Assembly: GCA_964019425.1 (NCBI GenBank)
Contig: OZ025822.1
Location: 124,001 to 188,000, forward strand
DNA from: Flectonema sp. DT1601
Lineage: Eukaryota; Euglenozoa; Diplonemea; Diplonemida; Diplonemidae
Reading direction: 5' to 3'
Length of the DNA stretch: 64,000 nucleotides
In this document: one piece after another, positions 21,916-31,684 of the stretch
How positions within the stretch are numbered: the stretch's first letter is position 1
How the letters are laid out: each line of letters starts with the position of its first letter
Notes under the pieces: generated by a model
What the model saw: only the letters and a program-made list of their open reading frames with translations
What the model was told of the DNA's origin: nothing
Databases searched by the model: none
Made by a program: the position numbers and the translations under genes

Positions 21916-22719
21916 TTTTTTTAAAGCCTGTATGCATGTTTTAGTATTCAAGGATCACACTTTACTTCTCTGATTTATATATTTTTCTGGAAATCCTCAC
22001 AAACATTGTACAGTGTGCTGTCGGTACTGTCTGCCCTGGTTTATAATAGAAAAAACATAAATGATAAAAAAAAAAGTTGTAAATTTTCCTCAAAAACGAT
22101 AACCAGAATAAGCACAGCACTGTGGGCGCTGAAAGCTAACTTATGGTTGATGTTGCGGTCGTGGTTTTTTAGGAGGCAATGAAAATAATAATGTCGTACA
22201 AAGAGAGATATTTCATTTCCTCAAAAGGAATCACTGAATGCCTTCAGGATAAGTAGATAGAAAAATCGTTCTTTTTTTTTCCATTATTTTCCCCTTTCCC
22301 GCCTCGTCGTGTTTTTTTTTTTTTTTTTTTTTTTTTTTCTTTCTCCCACCGTATTTTCAGCCACACCTCCATCGAACCAGATTGAGAAGAAAAATGAAGG
22401 CAACGTAACCCTTGGAGGGGGAAGACTAAAAGTGTCGCGGCAGCAATCAATGACAGCTGAGAACGCAACAGGGAGGGGATTAAGAGGGAACCAAACTATA
22501 ACAAATTGCGATAGCTGTTTGCTGTTGAACTACCTGTTTTTTTTTTTTTTTTGTCTTTTCTTTGTGTAGTATCACAACAAAAGCCATTAAACAGAAATTC
22601 ATAGTAAGAATCAGGATTACCAATATCCAATTACAACTTTTGTAGAAAGGAAAGGAAGAGAAATATAAAAACTAAAAATAAGAATGAAAAAAAGAAAAAA
22701 AACGAAATGAAGAATTCCA
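21916..22719. other. Intergenic spacer, 0.8 kb
   Basis: No gene seen. Contains T runs, a small hairpin around 22011-22031 (ACAGT/ACTGT) and a nested inverted repeat at about 22098-22158 (AACC..ATAAG and CTTATGGTT around CAGC/GCTG). Confidence 0.4.
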
Positions 22720-24624
22720 CTAAAGATGCTTGTTACGAAGATTGCTCTGCATACGAGCCTTACGCACGTCGGTAGGGAGAGTCACGTTGGAGTTTTTTTC
22801 ATAGCAGTCCGGAACGGACTCCAGTGAAGAACATCCACCGAGATAGGATGTGCCATATGGGACAGTGATGTACTGCTTTTCAAATGCTTGAGACATTGAC
22901 CACCAGTTGCTGGATGGATCCTGTTGAGCCACCTCGTCAACTTTAAAGGTCCAGAATGACCAACCAAGTTGCTGTTCATATGTGTACATCTGTCTGACTG
23001 CGAAATTAGTGTAGTGAACATCCCACCAAAGTGATTCAAGACGGGCTTTTAGGTCTTCCTTACGGCATTGACCAGCATTCCAGTTGTTGCGAGTTTTTGG
23101 AATCTTCGGTGAACCGTTTAAGAATCCCATGCAGTTATCAATAGCAAGGGACCATTCACCAACAAAGACTGGGATTGATGTGCAGGTTTTGAATGTAAGT
23201 AAACCATCGTATTGACATGCAATGTTCTCAGTGATGGTCATCTTTTGTCTATCACAAGCCTCACTATCAGAAGCTACATCAGCAATGTTAAAAGCATGGT
23301 ACAAATGAGTGTCCATAAAGACGTTTGTTAGTTTATAGTGACGAAGAAGCCAAGTCCATGGAAAGTGTCTAAACGCATCGTGGAATAGAAGTGGAAGTGT
23401 TTCATAATTCCAGTATCCTGGAGGGCAGGTAGTCGCACATGTTTTTGTACGGATCTTATCTAACATATTAAAGTAGAAGTCTCTTACTAAAGAGATATCA
23501 TCGAATACCCAAGGTTCGTTAACCAACTCAAGCATTATTACTGTTTCGTTAACTTTCATTGTTGGGAGTATTTCAATAATCCAGTGACTCATAGCTTCAA
23601 GTACAACGTGAGTCTCATCCATACATTGCTTTGTGTATAACCAAGTGTCACCCCAGTTATCTTGGTTTAAGTCCATTGACTTATTCCCACTGTTGTCAAG
23701 ACCGTTCTGTGAGCAAGGTGCTCCGTGTAAGTCGATGATAACTTTGAGACCAGCATCAGTAGCGTTCTTCATAAGCTGATTTATCGGGTGAGAGATGTCA
23801 GTAATCTTCTCATCCGGAACAATGTAGTCTCCACTGCTGATGTTGGCTGCTTCAGCAAAGTACCACCATCCCAACGGAAGACGAATAGTGTTCAGTTGCA
23901 TGTCGAGTTTTATTTTACGAAAATCAGCTGGTGAATACCAATTTTTCCAATGATTTTTTAACACCTGAACCATCGAATGGTTCTTCTTTGATGCCTGAGA
24001 GTACGTCAACTGATCTCTAACTTCATCATTCCATTCAGTGATCCCAGGGTTAATCCATGGTTCTAATACAAACAAACCACCAATATTAACTCCACGAATT
24101 GGTTCATTATTAATGTACTTAACCCATGGTGCTGTTCTCCAAGGTTCTTGTTTGTATACATCAGGACATGACATACTACCGTAGGCATCGAAGGTGCAAT
24201 CGGCTGGGTGTTTTTCGATTGAGGAGTTGAACATTCCTTCGAACCATAAATTAATATACCCCACGAGTTTCTCTCCTTTATTGTCGTTTAGTACGTCTTG
24301 CCATGTGCATGACTTTGGATTGGTACACCAAGCCTTAGGAAAATCAGCACATGAGTAGGTGTAATTTTCATAACCTTCTCTCTGTAGTACAAAGATACCT
24401 CTGTTGTTGCCGCATGTGTACTTCGCGATTTCTCCCACGAATTTTGGATCCTGCTTCAGATCATCAATATTACTAGCATTCACACTAGGAATAATATTGC
24501 ACAATAACTGTGACAATGTTGTTCCAACAGATGGCTGATTGATGTCCTGGGCAGGGTACGGATTCAACGGCGAAGCCGAAGCCGTTACCAAAAAAGCCCC
24601 AAGAAGAGAGGCAACTTTCATCAT
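22720..24624 (-). CDS. Secreted GH5 exo-beta-1,3-glucanase-like glycosidase
   Basis: 634 residues with a clear signal peptide (MMKVASLLGAFLVTASASP). After a Cys-rich N-terminal region of about 170 residues, unusual for the family, comes the GH5 barrel: RGVNIGGLFVLEPWI at 177-191, LPLGWWYF near 249, VIIDLHGAPCSQNG near 296, MLELVNEPW with the acid/base Glu at about 370, and VFVGEWSLA with the nucleophile Glu at about 490. The motif set matches GH5 subfamily 9 (fungal and oomycete exo-1,3-beta-glucanases). Both catalytic glutamates are present. Many Cys and N-glycosylation sites fit a secreted enzyme. Likely substrate is a beta-1,3-glucan, its own wall/storage polymer or that of prey or host; that is inference. 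Confidence 0.88.
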   Translation of the reverse strand: MMKVASLLGAFLVTASASPLNPYPAQDINQPSVGTTLSQLLCNIIPSVNASNIDDLKQDPKFVGEIAKYTCGNNRGIFVLQREGYENYTYSCADFPKAWCTNPKSCTWQDVLNDNKGEKLVGYINLWFEGMFNSSIEKHPADCTFDAYGSMSCPDVYKQEPWRTAPWVKYINNEPIRGVNIGGLFVLEPWINPGITEWNDEVRDQLTYSQASKKNHSMVQVLKNHWKNWYSPADFRKIKLDMQLNTIRLPLGWWYFAEAANISSGDYIVPDEKITDISHPINQLMKNATDAGLKVIIDLHGAPCSQNGLDNSGNKSMDLNQDNWGDTWLYTKQCMDETHVVLEAMSHWIIEILPTMKVNETVIMLELVNEPWVFDDISLVRDFYFNMLDKIRTKTCATTCPPGYWNYETLPLLFHDAFRHFPWTWLLRHYKLTNVFMDTHLYHAFNIADVASDSEACDRQKMTITENIACQYDGLLTFKTCTSIPVFVGEWSLAIDNCMGFLNGSPKIPKTRNNWNAGQCRKEDLKARLESLWWDVHYTNFAVRQMYTYEQQLGWSFWTFKVDEVAQQDPSSNWWSMSQAFEKQYITVPYGTSYLGGCSSLESVPDCYEKNSNVTLPTDVRKARMQSNLRNKHL

Positions 24625-25199
24625 TTATTTTTCTTATAATACTGTTATGGGTGATGGATAACTACATAATAAGACTTTTATTGGAATTGTATGTGTTAGA
24701 TTTCTTCTAATAAAAAAAAAAAAATTTTTTTTTGATGTACTCTGAAAAACTAAATATTTGTATAAAAGCAGCAACAACACAACAACACAAAATAAATACT
24801 GCAATAGCCGTAGTAAGAGCCGCATTTCGTGAACAAAATCCTCTGTTTTTCGTTTCATTCGAATAAAAGATTCATTACGTATTTTACTTCCTCCAAAAAA
24901 CAAAAAGGGGAGCAGGGAAAAAGGGACAACCATAATATTATAATCTCCACTACACGGGCTAATCACTCTTTAAAAAAGAAAATCAACAGGTAGAAAGTAG
25001 AGCGGAAATTTAATATTCTTCTTCTTCTTCTTTTTTTCTTTTTTTTGGATACACACTCTAGCAGAGAAGAGCTCCAAGAGGTAAAATATCAAAAAATATA
25101 AACGCGACGCCAGATGTGACGTGAGCTTCCCTTTTGTAACTGGACAGCAGGATGTGTGTAAAGAACTTTTATTTTCTCTCTCCCCTACCTCCGAAGTCG
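24625..25199. other. Intergenic spacer, 0.6 kb
   Basis: Leader of the glucanase gene and trailer of the TTL-like gene. Pyrimidine tracts and A/T runs; no gene seen. Confidence 0.4.
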
Positions 25200-26623
25200 T
25201 TAGTGAGTTAACGTCAAAAAGACAGGCTTCCTTTTAGAGACACATCCCTTACTGTTTGTTGCTTCCGCTACGTATGTGATTCCATTAGAAGAAAGGTTCA
25301 CTATTAATCTTTTTGATAGTGAAGGTACTGTGGAGGTGACATTCCTTCATGGACAATGAACTGTTTTTTTTGTTGTTGTTGTTGTTGTTGTTTTTGTGGG
25401 GATCGGTGCAAAAAAAGAACGTGTCATACCTCATAACCGGTATCAGCAATAGATAAATTCATAACAGGTTCTTTAGCTACGAGTTTTTCCTGAATTTCTA
25501 ATGCCAAGTTCGCAGCATTAATAAGAGCTGGTTTAAGAACACGTGCCTTAACTGGATCATTAATAGCCAGACCTGGACCTTGTTGAACTTCTGTAAGAAA
25601 CACGTTAAGATCACTGTCAAGAATGAAATCTGTTCCTACGAGTTCAAAACGACCTCTTCCACCATGCGAATGGTCTGCTCTCAATTTCTGTGCTGTCGCG
25701 TTTAGAGTTCGGACGATGCAGTGTTTCATATTTTTCCAAAGTCCATCACGGATACGTGATTCTGGATACCCCAGAGAATTTATTGTGTAGTTCATAAAGC
25801 TTTCCAATGACCATTTCAACTCTCCAGCATTTGATAATCTCTTAAAGTCTGGATGCTTTCTCTGTTGATGAATGTTTGTAAGATGTTTTAAAGGATTCTT
25901 AAAGTCACCATACTCATACGGCATACTATTTATTCTAACTTGACCATGTTCATACACAGCAGCAACAAGTGGTGATAGAGACAACACTACCCAGTATAAA
26001 CGAACTTCAGATTTTCTTCCCTCAAGTAAAAGTGGATTTTTAATATATTTTTGTAAGACGTATGGTGAACCAGCTCTGACTCTTCTCTTTATGACGGCGA
26101 TTTCACCACTTTTCCACCAGTCAGTGGTGTTGGTGTGAATTGTGATTCCAACACCCATTGATTCTTTTGTTGGTTTTAATATCCAAGCACCCTGTGATAG
26201 TTCATCATAATGGTTTTCTAAGTCTTTGACATCGGCTTCTGTTTTGAGTGAAAAGGTTCGAGGTAGGCAACTGTCGCCTAAGACATCGTGTTCGATCTCA
26301 TAGGCGTTGACGTTAGAATACATTTTTGCCTTGTCAGTCATTTGACTTGACCCTGGTAATTTATTATAGACTTGACTCTCTGGGTCTGATTCGAAAGGTT
26401 TCGATTTCCGTCTATGATTTCTCAACCACACTAACGTTGCATCCTCGATTGATGTCACTTCATTCCAACCAACTTCCTTCGCTAGTAAGATAGTTCTTGC
26501 GTTCATTCCCCTTACAAATGCTGTTCTTTCTAAGGTAACAGTTCGATTCTTTCCGCTTTCATCACTTTTAGTAACCGGAAGAGCACATAGTAGCGTGCAT
26601 ATTGTTATTATGGATCTCATCAT
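25200..26623 (-). CDS. TTL-domain (tubulin-tyrosine-ligase-like) protein with signal peptide
   Basis: Exon 1 is 26623-25430; the last codon GAG is followed by the donor GTATGA, so the apparent end YEV is intron read-through. A 69-nt intron ends in AAAACAG and exon 2 starts at 25360. The N-terminus MMRSIITICTLLCALPVTKS is a secretory signal, odd for a TTL. The ATP-grasp core is clear: KLPGSSQMTDKAKMYSNVNA, WILKPTKESMGVGITI, VLQKYIKNPLLLEGRKSEVR, FELVGTDFILDSDLNVFLTE and VQQGPGLAIN. Exon 2 reads FIVHEGMSPPQYLHYQK and then meets a stop, but one extra A in the A5 run near 25310 would continue it as LIVNLSSNGITYVAEATNSK to a stop at 25200. The start lies one base after TACTCTTCTCAATCAG. A TTL in the secretory lumen cannot act on cytosolic tubulin, so the substrate is unknown. 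Confidence 0.85.
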
Positions 26624-26936
26624 TCTGATTGAGAAGAGTAGAGGGGAGTGAAACTTTGATAATGTAAAAACAGTAACAACTTTGCCCCTATTCTCTCATT
26701 ATCATCGTCTTTTTATATTAACTTCAAAACATAGTCGAGACCTGTCGAGGAGGAAGTAACGGAAGCTCAAAAACACTTTTCTTATTCAAATTATCGATAA
26801 TTGTATAAAAAAAACTGAAATATATTTCTAACGAAACCATTCTCCTCCTCTTCCCTCTTTTTTTGGGAAGAGGAAGAATACAAAAAAAAAAAAAAAAAAA
26901 AAAAATCTATTTTAATAAAAAAGAAATCGCAATCAA
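26624..26936. other. Intergenic spacer, 0.3 kb
   Basis: TTL-like leader and SAM-protein upstream region; a T-rich acceptor tract near 26630-26645 and an A25 run near 26885. No gene seen. Confidence 0.4.
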
Positions 26937-27683
26937 TCACTGCAATCCTAATAGGTTCAGTCTAGAATCCTCCTTCCTATTGGGAGCTGTTTGATTAATT
27001 AGAATATTTAGTGATTCTTGTAAATCTGATACTCGTTTTTCTATCATTTGGTTGTCGTGTTTTAGTGAGGCTTCGATTCGACGCATTTCTGATTTTATAA
27101 TGGCCTCAATTATTGAGGTTTCAGCTTCTGCGTTTACTTGCGGTAGATCAGAGTCAGCACGAGAATTACCCAATGATGGAGTGTTAGCTGAAGAGAGTTG
27201 TCTGATTAAGCTGTGGATTGCTCTCCTTTCTTGTAATGATTGAATTCTAAGTTCATCAACGAGGTCTGCAGCAGTTAATGTTAATAGTATAGAACCGTCA
27301 ACTTCATTTCTCATGAAAGATGAGGCGTGCTTTGATAATCCATTTTGAGTTAACCATTTTTGAACTCTGTCAACACTCCACTTAGAAACATCTCTTGAGA
27401 AGTTATCAACAGAACTCTGAGGTAATGGAACTGCCATCGTTGCTGATGATGTCGGAACTGAATCACTTGATCTTCTCATGTACGGAGGATCTGAAGTAGG
27501 AGCAGTACTACTACTACTTTCCCTCTCTGGTAGATATTTCGACATTAATGAATATCCACTTCCAGCTCCATCTTTTTGATAATTTCTCATCGCTGCGGAT
27601 ACCTGTTCTCGGCTTCTCGCAAGAACCTTCTCTCTCTCCCTCTCTCGCTCTCTGTCAGCTAACCTACTGCTGAGTGAAGACAT
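26937..27683 (-). CDS. SAM-domain protein with coiled coil
   Basis: 248 residues from the ATG at 27683, chosen because the acceptor-like CTACTCTCAACAG ends 6 nt before it; an earlier ATG at 27722 would lie upstream of that site. The N-terminus is Arg-Glu-rich (LADREREREREK). A sterile alpha motif is clear: WSVDRVQKWLTQNGLSKHAS, SFMRNEVDGSILLTLTAADL and LRIQSLQERRAIHSLIRQL. A heptad-like helix closes the protein (IIEAIIKSEMRRIEASLKHD). SAM domains mediate protein-protein or RNA contacts. Partner and pathway are unknown; no orthologue recognised. Confidence 0.75.
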   Translation of the reverse strand: MSSLSSRLADREREREREKVLARSREQVSAAMRNYQKDGAGSGYSLMSKYLPERESSSSTAPTSDPPYMRRSSDSVPTSSATMAVPLPQSSVDNFSRDVSKWSVDRVQKWLTQNGLSKHASSFMRNEVDGSILLTLTAADLVDELRIQSLQERRAIHSLIRQLSSANTPSLGNSRADSDLPQVNAEAETSIIEAIIKSEMRRIEASLKHDNQMIEKRVSDLQESLNILINQTAPNRKEDSRLNLLGLQ

Positions 27684-27873
27684 CTCTTTCTGTTGAGAGT
27701 AGATAATAATAAAACATAACATTTATCACTTAGTCAAAACCTCCTATTTCCGTAAAAAAACAGATCTAAAACTGACATTGATGCTGATGAACGGCAGCAA
27801 CCGTTTAAAAGTTATCATCCGATATTATTATTTTATTATATTCTTTTTGGATGGAATGACCTTTTCGTAAAAC

Positions 27874-29238
27874 CTAACCTCTTTTGCATCTTACTATTTT
27901 CTTAATCATTGCATAAAGAGGAGAGTGTTTGTAAGCAGGTGCTATTGCCCGAAGGTCAACTTCGTTGAAGGAAGACAAGTTCTTTGGAAATTCCCGCAAT
28001 AAATGAGTTTCAGCTCTTCTCAAGACCGGAAAATAACGAGACCGATGTGAAGTAGTAATTAAATGAGCCAAGAGACGTCCAGACATTGCTGGGAAATCTA
28101 AGCTGGTGATGGCAGCAGTTCCGACAGACACACCATTTAAGATCTGCGCCATTGCGATTGATGCGATGCAATCTGGTTGTGTAATGACACCAGTAGTGAT
28201 CCCACTCTCTAAATAAGAAATACCATCTTGATAGGATGCTTCACCAAAAGCATTGGCTAACATACAAATTTGTTTTTGACTGAAACCCGACAGAGGTATG
28301 TTTGTTATATCAACCTGTTTCCATAACAAATCAGATAAATATTTCCCTTTAACATACGACTCTATGACGGCAACGTAGTCAGTTGGAGTTGCATCTGACA
28401 TATCAAACATTGGCAGAGCATACTGTAAGATTCCTTTAACTGGAGCATTGCATTTAACAAGTCCTTCCAATGATTGCAGAACATTCTGTTGAGGCTTCAC
28501 CCACGTCAATGCTAATTTTTCAGTAAAACACTGAATCACAGCTGCATCCACAGGGGTTCTCAACGTTTTAAATAGTTTTGACAAGGCAAGTAAACCTCTA
28601 CTGAATTGCGTATCGTCTACATTGGAGAGACCTTCTTTCTTAATAACTTTTAAATATTTGTCTAACGGAAAGTTGAAAACTCGAATCCTTGAAGCAGCAA
28701 GTAGCAGCCCCAATACGTAATCTGCAGATAAGTTCTCATTGAACTCTATGAAGCAAGAATTCAAAAGAGATTGTGATTGTAAGTTCTTATCGCTACTGAT
28801 AATTGTAGCTAGGAGAATGAACGCTTCCGGAGTAAGCTCATGTGGATTCTTAAGCTGGGGTGATATAAGAGAATTACCATGTCGTACCTTCAATCCAATA
28901 GTGTACAGCTGTACTCGTTCACTGTCAGTGAGTGTCAATATCTTCATCAAGGATTTTATAAACGAAATTATTTTTATGACGTCTTTTCCAATCGGATTCT
29001 TCTGAAGTTTATTACCTGCGATGCACAAGTCTTTCGCTGTCAGTTTTCCTCTTTTTTCGATGTTTCGTAGTTCCATAAATATGTCTTTTGGAACATCTGC
29101 AACTCCCTTCCACCATCCCCTATTTTTGTCTTTCTTAACATGTATTGGTTCCCTCTCATAAGTGTCTTCTTCATGTTTGCGAGCACTCCATTCCTTCATA
29201 GCAGCGTCGACAACATCCTTAGCTCGTTGTGACACCAT
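27874..29238 (-). CDS. Alpha-helical protein of unknown function
   Basis: 454 residues, single exon. Almost entirely predicted helix, with repeating blocks such as LSADYVLGLLLAASRIRVFN, SRGLLALSKLFKTLRTPVDA and FSQKQICMLANAFGEASYQD. The pattern resembles FASTK or octotricopeptide-like solenoids seen in organelle RNA-binding proteins, but I see no RAP motif. The N-terminus (MVSQRAKDVVDAAMKEWSAR) could be amphipathic. The end CKRG-stop is formed by a GGTTAG that could also be a splice donor, so a further exon is possible. An acceptor-like CTTACTTCCATGACAG precedes the start. Function unknown. Confidence 0.6.
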   Translation of the reverse strand: MVSQRAKDVVDAAMKEWSARKHEEDTYEREPIHVKKDKNRGWWKGVADVPKDIFMELRNIEKRGKLTAKDLCIAGNKLQKNPIGKDVIKIISFIKSLMKILTLTDSERVQLYTIGLKVRHGNSLISPQLKNPHELTPEAFILLATIISSDKNLQSQSLLNSCFIEFNENLSADYVLGLLLAASRIRVFNFPLDKYLKVIKKEGLSNVDDTQFSRGLLALSKLFKTLRTPVDAAVIQCFTEKLALTWVKPQQNVLQSLEGLVKCNAPVKGILQYALPMFDMSDATPTDYVAVIESYVKGKYLSDLLWKQVDITNIPLSGFSQKQICMLANAFGEASYQDGISYLESGITTGVITQPDCIASIAMAQILNGVSVGTAAITSLDFPAMSGRLLAHLITTSHRSRYFPVLRRAETHLLREFPKNLSSFNEVDLRAIAPAYKHSPLYAMIKKIVRCKRG

Positions 29239-29505
29239 AAGAAAAGCTACATGCTATCGCTGTCATGGAAGTAAGATTTCACACAAAAAAGAAAATAGTA
29301 CGGAAACCTTAAGCTTTATCTTAGACGTTTATCTCATATATAATATGATTGTATTCCTGTGTGAAATCTGAGTTCCTTTTTTTTTTGAATATTATTATTT
29401 TTTTTTGTTAAGCTAACCATTCTGAATGTACCAATAAAAACAAAACTGACCGTCGACCTCACAGAGAAAATAAAATATCGATCGGAGATAATATAAATAA
29501 AGACA

Positions 29506-30453
29506 TCAAAGTGTGACTCCAATTTCCGCCATTTTGGCAGCTAATTCAGCCATCAGTTTACTGGTCTCTTCCATTCCTTTTGTTGCCTCGTCGGTATCAG
29601 TCGCTACCTGTTGATGTAATGTTTTTATAGTTTCCTTCGTTTCTTCGAATATTTTGTCGTCGGATGATAACTCTTTTTGAGAGTGTTTCTTATGATCTTC
29701 GACAAACTGTTCAGTAGATGAGATGTTATCGGTTATAGACCTCAACCTGGACAGACGCTCAACAACGAGAGGAGCTTGAGAAGATATCGATGAAAGAGAA
29801 AGTACGACCTCATAAAGAATGCTAACCTTAGCAGAAATACTAGAAGCGGTGCAAGAATCATATTCCGACTTGCGAGCGATGATTCGATCACGAATGCGAT
29901 CTATCTTTGTTAAAAGTTCCTGAATGGTTCTGAAATCTTCTCCACTAGTTGATACTCCTCTAAAATGAGCAGCGGTTGCCGTTAGAGTAGCATCAACTGA
30001 CTGTTGCAACACTCTATCAGATCTACATGAAGACTGTCCAATTATTACTTCTAACTTTGTGAGTCGTTTCTCTAAATCAACAGCTGAGACAATATCAGCA
30101 GCGCTGTTACTCTCACTTCCGACGTCAATTTTAGGATCAACGTGGTGATCAATCGTAGGTATTGGTTTTTCTACAGCAGATTTTAACTTCGCAATCCATT
30201 CAGCTACCTGCTCTGGGTCAATTACTTTTTCCAACTCACTGCTGGTGTCTTCAGCCGCAATAAATCGATGTGCCGATTCAGCGAAGATATTAAAAGCGGC
30301 ATTCTTGTCTACATTTTCAACGAGAACGTCTCCTCTGGTGTCAAAACCAGCTTTGAATGAGACTGAACCTGCAAGACCTCTACTTAGACCGCATTCCAAT
30401 ACACGAGGACCGTCATGATCGATTCCGGGTAGTGAAAGAATTCCTCGTGACAT
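29506..30453 (-). CDS. DCTN2: Dynactin subunit 2 (dynamitin)-like
   Basis: 315 residues. The N-terminus is unstructured; from about residue 125 the protein is coiled coil in the dynamitin order: VDLEKRLTKLEVIIGQ, LLTKIDRIRDRIIARK, ISAKVSILYEVVLSLSSISS, APLVVERLSRLRSITDNIS, and a C-terminal helix ending MEETSKLMAELAAKMAEIG. Animal dynamitin shows the same LEERLxxLE start and closing helices. Dynamitin forms the shoulder of dynactin, the activator of cytoplasmic dynein. Length is a little below animal p50 (about 400). Coiled coils can mislead, so this is a moderate call. Confidence 0.65.
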   Translation of the reverse strand: MSRGILSLPGIDHDGPRVLECGLSRGLAGSVSFKAGFDTRGDVLVENVDKNAAFNIFAESAHRFIAAEDTSSELEKVIDPEQVAEWIAKLKSAVEKPIPTIDHHVDPKIDVGSESNSAADIVSAVDLEKRLTKLEVIIGQSSCRSDRVLQQSVDATLTATAAHFRGVSTSGEDFRTIQELLTKIDRIRDRIIARKSEYDSCTASSISAKVSILYEVVLSLSSISSQAPLVVERLSRLRSITDNISSTEQFVEDHKKHSQKELSSDDKIFEETKETIKTLHQQVATDTDEATKGMEETSKLMAELAAKMAEIGVTL

Positions 30454-31684
30454 CTCTAAGTGTTACCTGTGTATAATCATTTTGAAATAAAATAAACATT
30501 TCAACTTCTCCAAAGCAATACTATATAGAGGGTATGTGTGTGTGTTTCGTGGTAAAGAAAGGGTTGAGCTATTGCGTTAGCCAATCTCCTTTTTATTTTT
30601 TTATTAATTCCCTCATTGCGTTTACAACTGCGATATCCAAAGACACCTTTTGGAGGTGATTTTCAGATAAAAACAGTTTTTGTTAGCGAAAAAGGGACGA
30701 AACTTGAGATTTTATAAAACGTTTTTTTTTTTTTTTTAAATTTCTTTGTTGTTGTTTTTCAATCAGATGCCAGAGAAAACTTCTTTTTTTCTTTTTCTTT
30801 TTCTTGTTTTTTTTTTTTTTTTTGTACTGAGGTAGTTGAGAGAAGAAAACTATTCAGATTGAAAGCCGTTATTTCCTATTTTCCTTCCTGTGCGAAGACA
30901 ATATTCTGTGTGTTCGAGGATAAACAAGGCTAACTGAATTGTTTTCTTTCCTTTTGACTATCTCAGCATTTGCAGTAGTTTTTTTCTTTATTCGATTTTT
31001 TTTTTTTTTTTTTTAAATTGTCGTTTTTTTTAAATAAGAAAATAATCGGTCGCGTGAAAAAAAAAAAAAAAAAAAGAAGAAGAAAAAAGTCTATAATACG
31101 GTGTAAAAGCAAGCGACTGCCTTTACCCGTCTACAGATTCAGAGAGAAAAAAGTGAATGAGGAATTTTCAGTGAGAAAAAGACTCATAAATTTAAACATT
31201 TTAGTGAAAAAAGCGAACAAACCTAGAGTACAGAGTACAACGTAAAATGTTATATAAAAAAAAGAAAAAACCAACGAAACGCTAACCATGTAATCTGGTA
31301 GCAGTTAATTTCGCCAATAGAAAAAACTTTTGGCAAATAGGGCAAGGAAAAAGCTATATAGCAGAATGAAAAGGGAGGCAGAATAATTACGTAAATAGGA
31401 ATTGAGAGGGGATGAATTTTTTTTTTTTTTTTTTTTTCAAAACGTCGGCAACTAAACAACACATTCCTTGTAATTTTCGGATTTATTTAATTTATTCGGA
31501 TAAACCTAAAACAGTTATGTCAAAGATGCATTGCACGCTACAGTTCGGAAATCTTGTATAAAACAGAAAAAGTATTTTAATAAAAAATTTAAAAAATATA
31601 TAAAAAATCAAAACTCTGGGGAAAAATTCCGTTACTTTATTTCGGAAGAAAAACGACAAAAGGAACACCAAAAGGCGTTAATTT
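30454..31684. other. Intergenic spacer, 1.2 kb
   Basis: Contains repeat copy E (30824-30939), many A/T runs and a small hairpin CACCT-TTTGG-AGGTG near 30645. On the minus strand about 30600-30690 reads HLQKVSLDIAVVNAMRELIK then stop, protein-like but without a start or partner exon. No gene called. Confidence 0.4.
30824..30939 (-). repeat. Short structured repeat, copy E
   Basis: On the minus strand the body runs from ATTCAGTTAGCC to GGCTTTCAATCTGAAT, followed by AGTTTTCTTCTC, a short variable part and GTACAA plus poly-A. It shares AATAACGGCTTTCAATCTG with the copy at 61.1 kb. This copy is inverted relative to A-D. The inner part differs most between copies. Confidence 0.75.

Noticed and set aside
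25297-25324. Perfect 8-bp hairpin TTCACTAT/ATAGTGAA
   Set aside because: It falls within the second exon of the TTL-like gene, so it is probably chance; a caution that single short hairpins here are weak evidence.
29520-29545. Resemblance to the dinoflagellate spliced leader (CCATTTTGGC)
   Set aside because: It lies in the coding sequence of the dynamitin-like gene and lacks the rest of the leader and a donor site.
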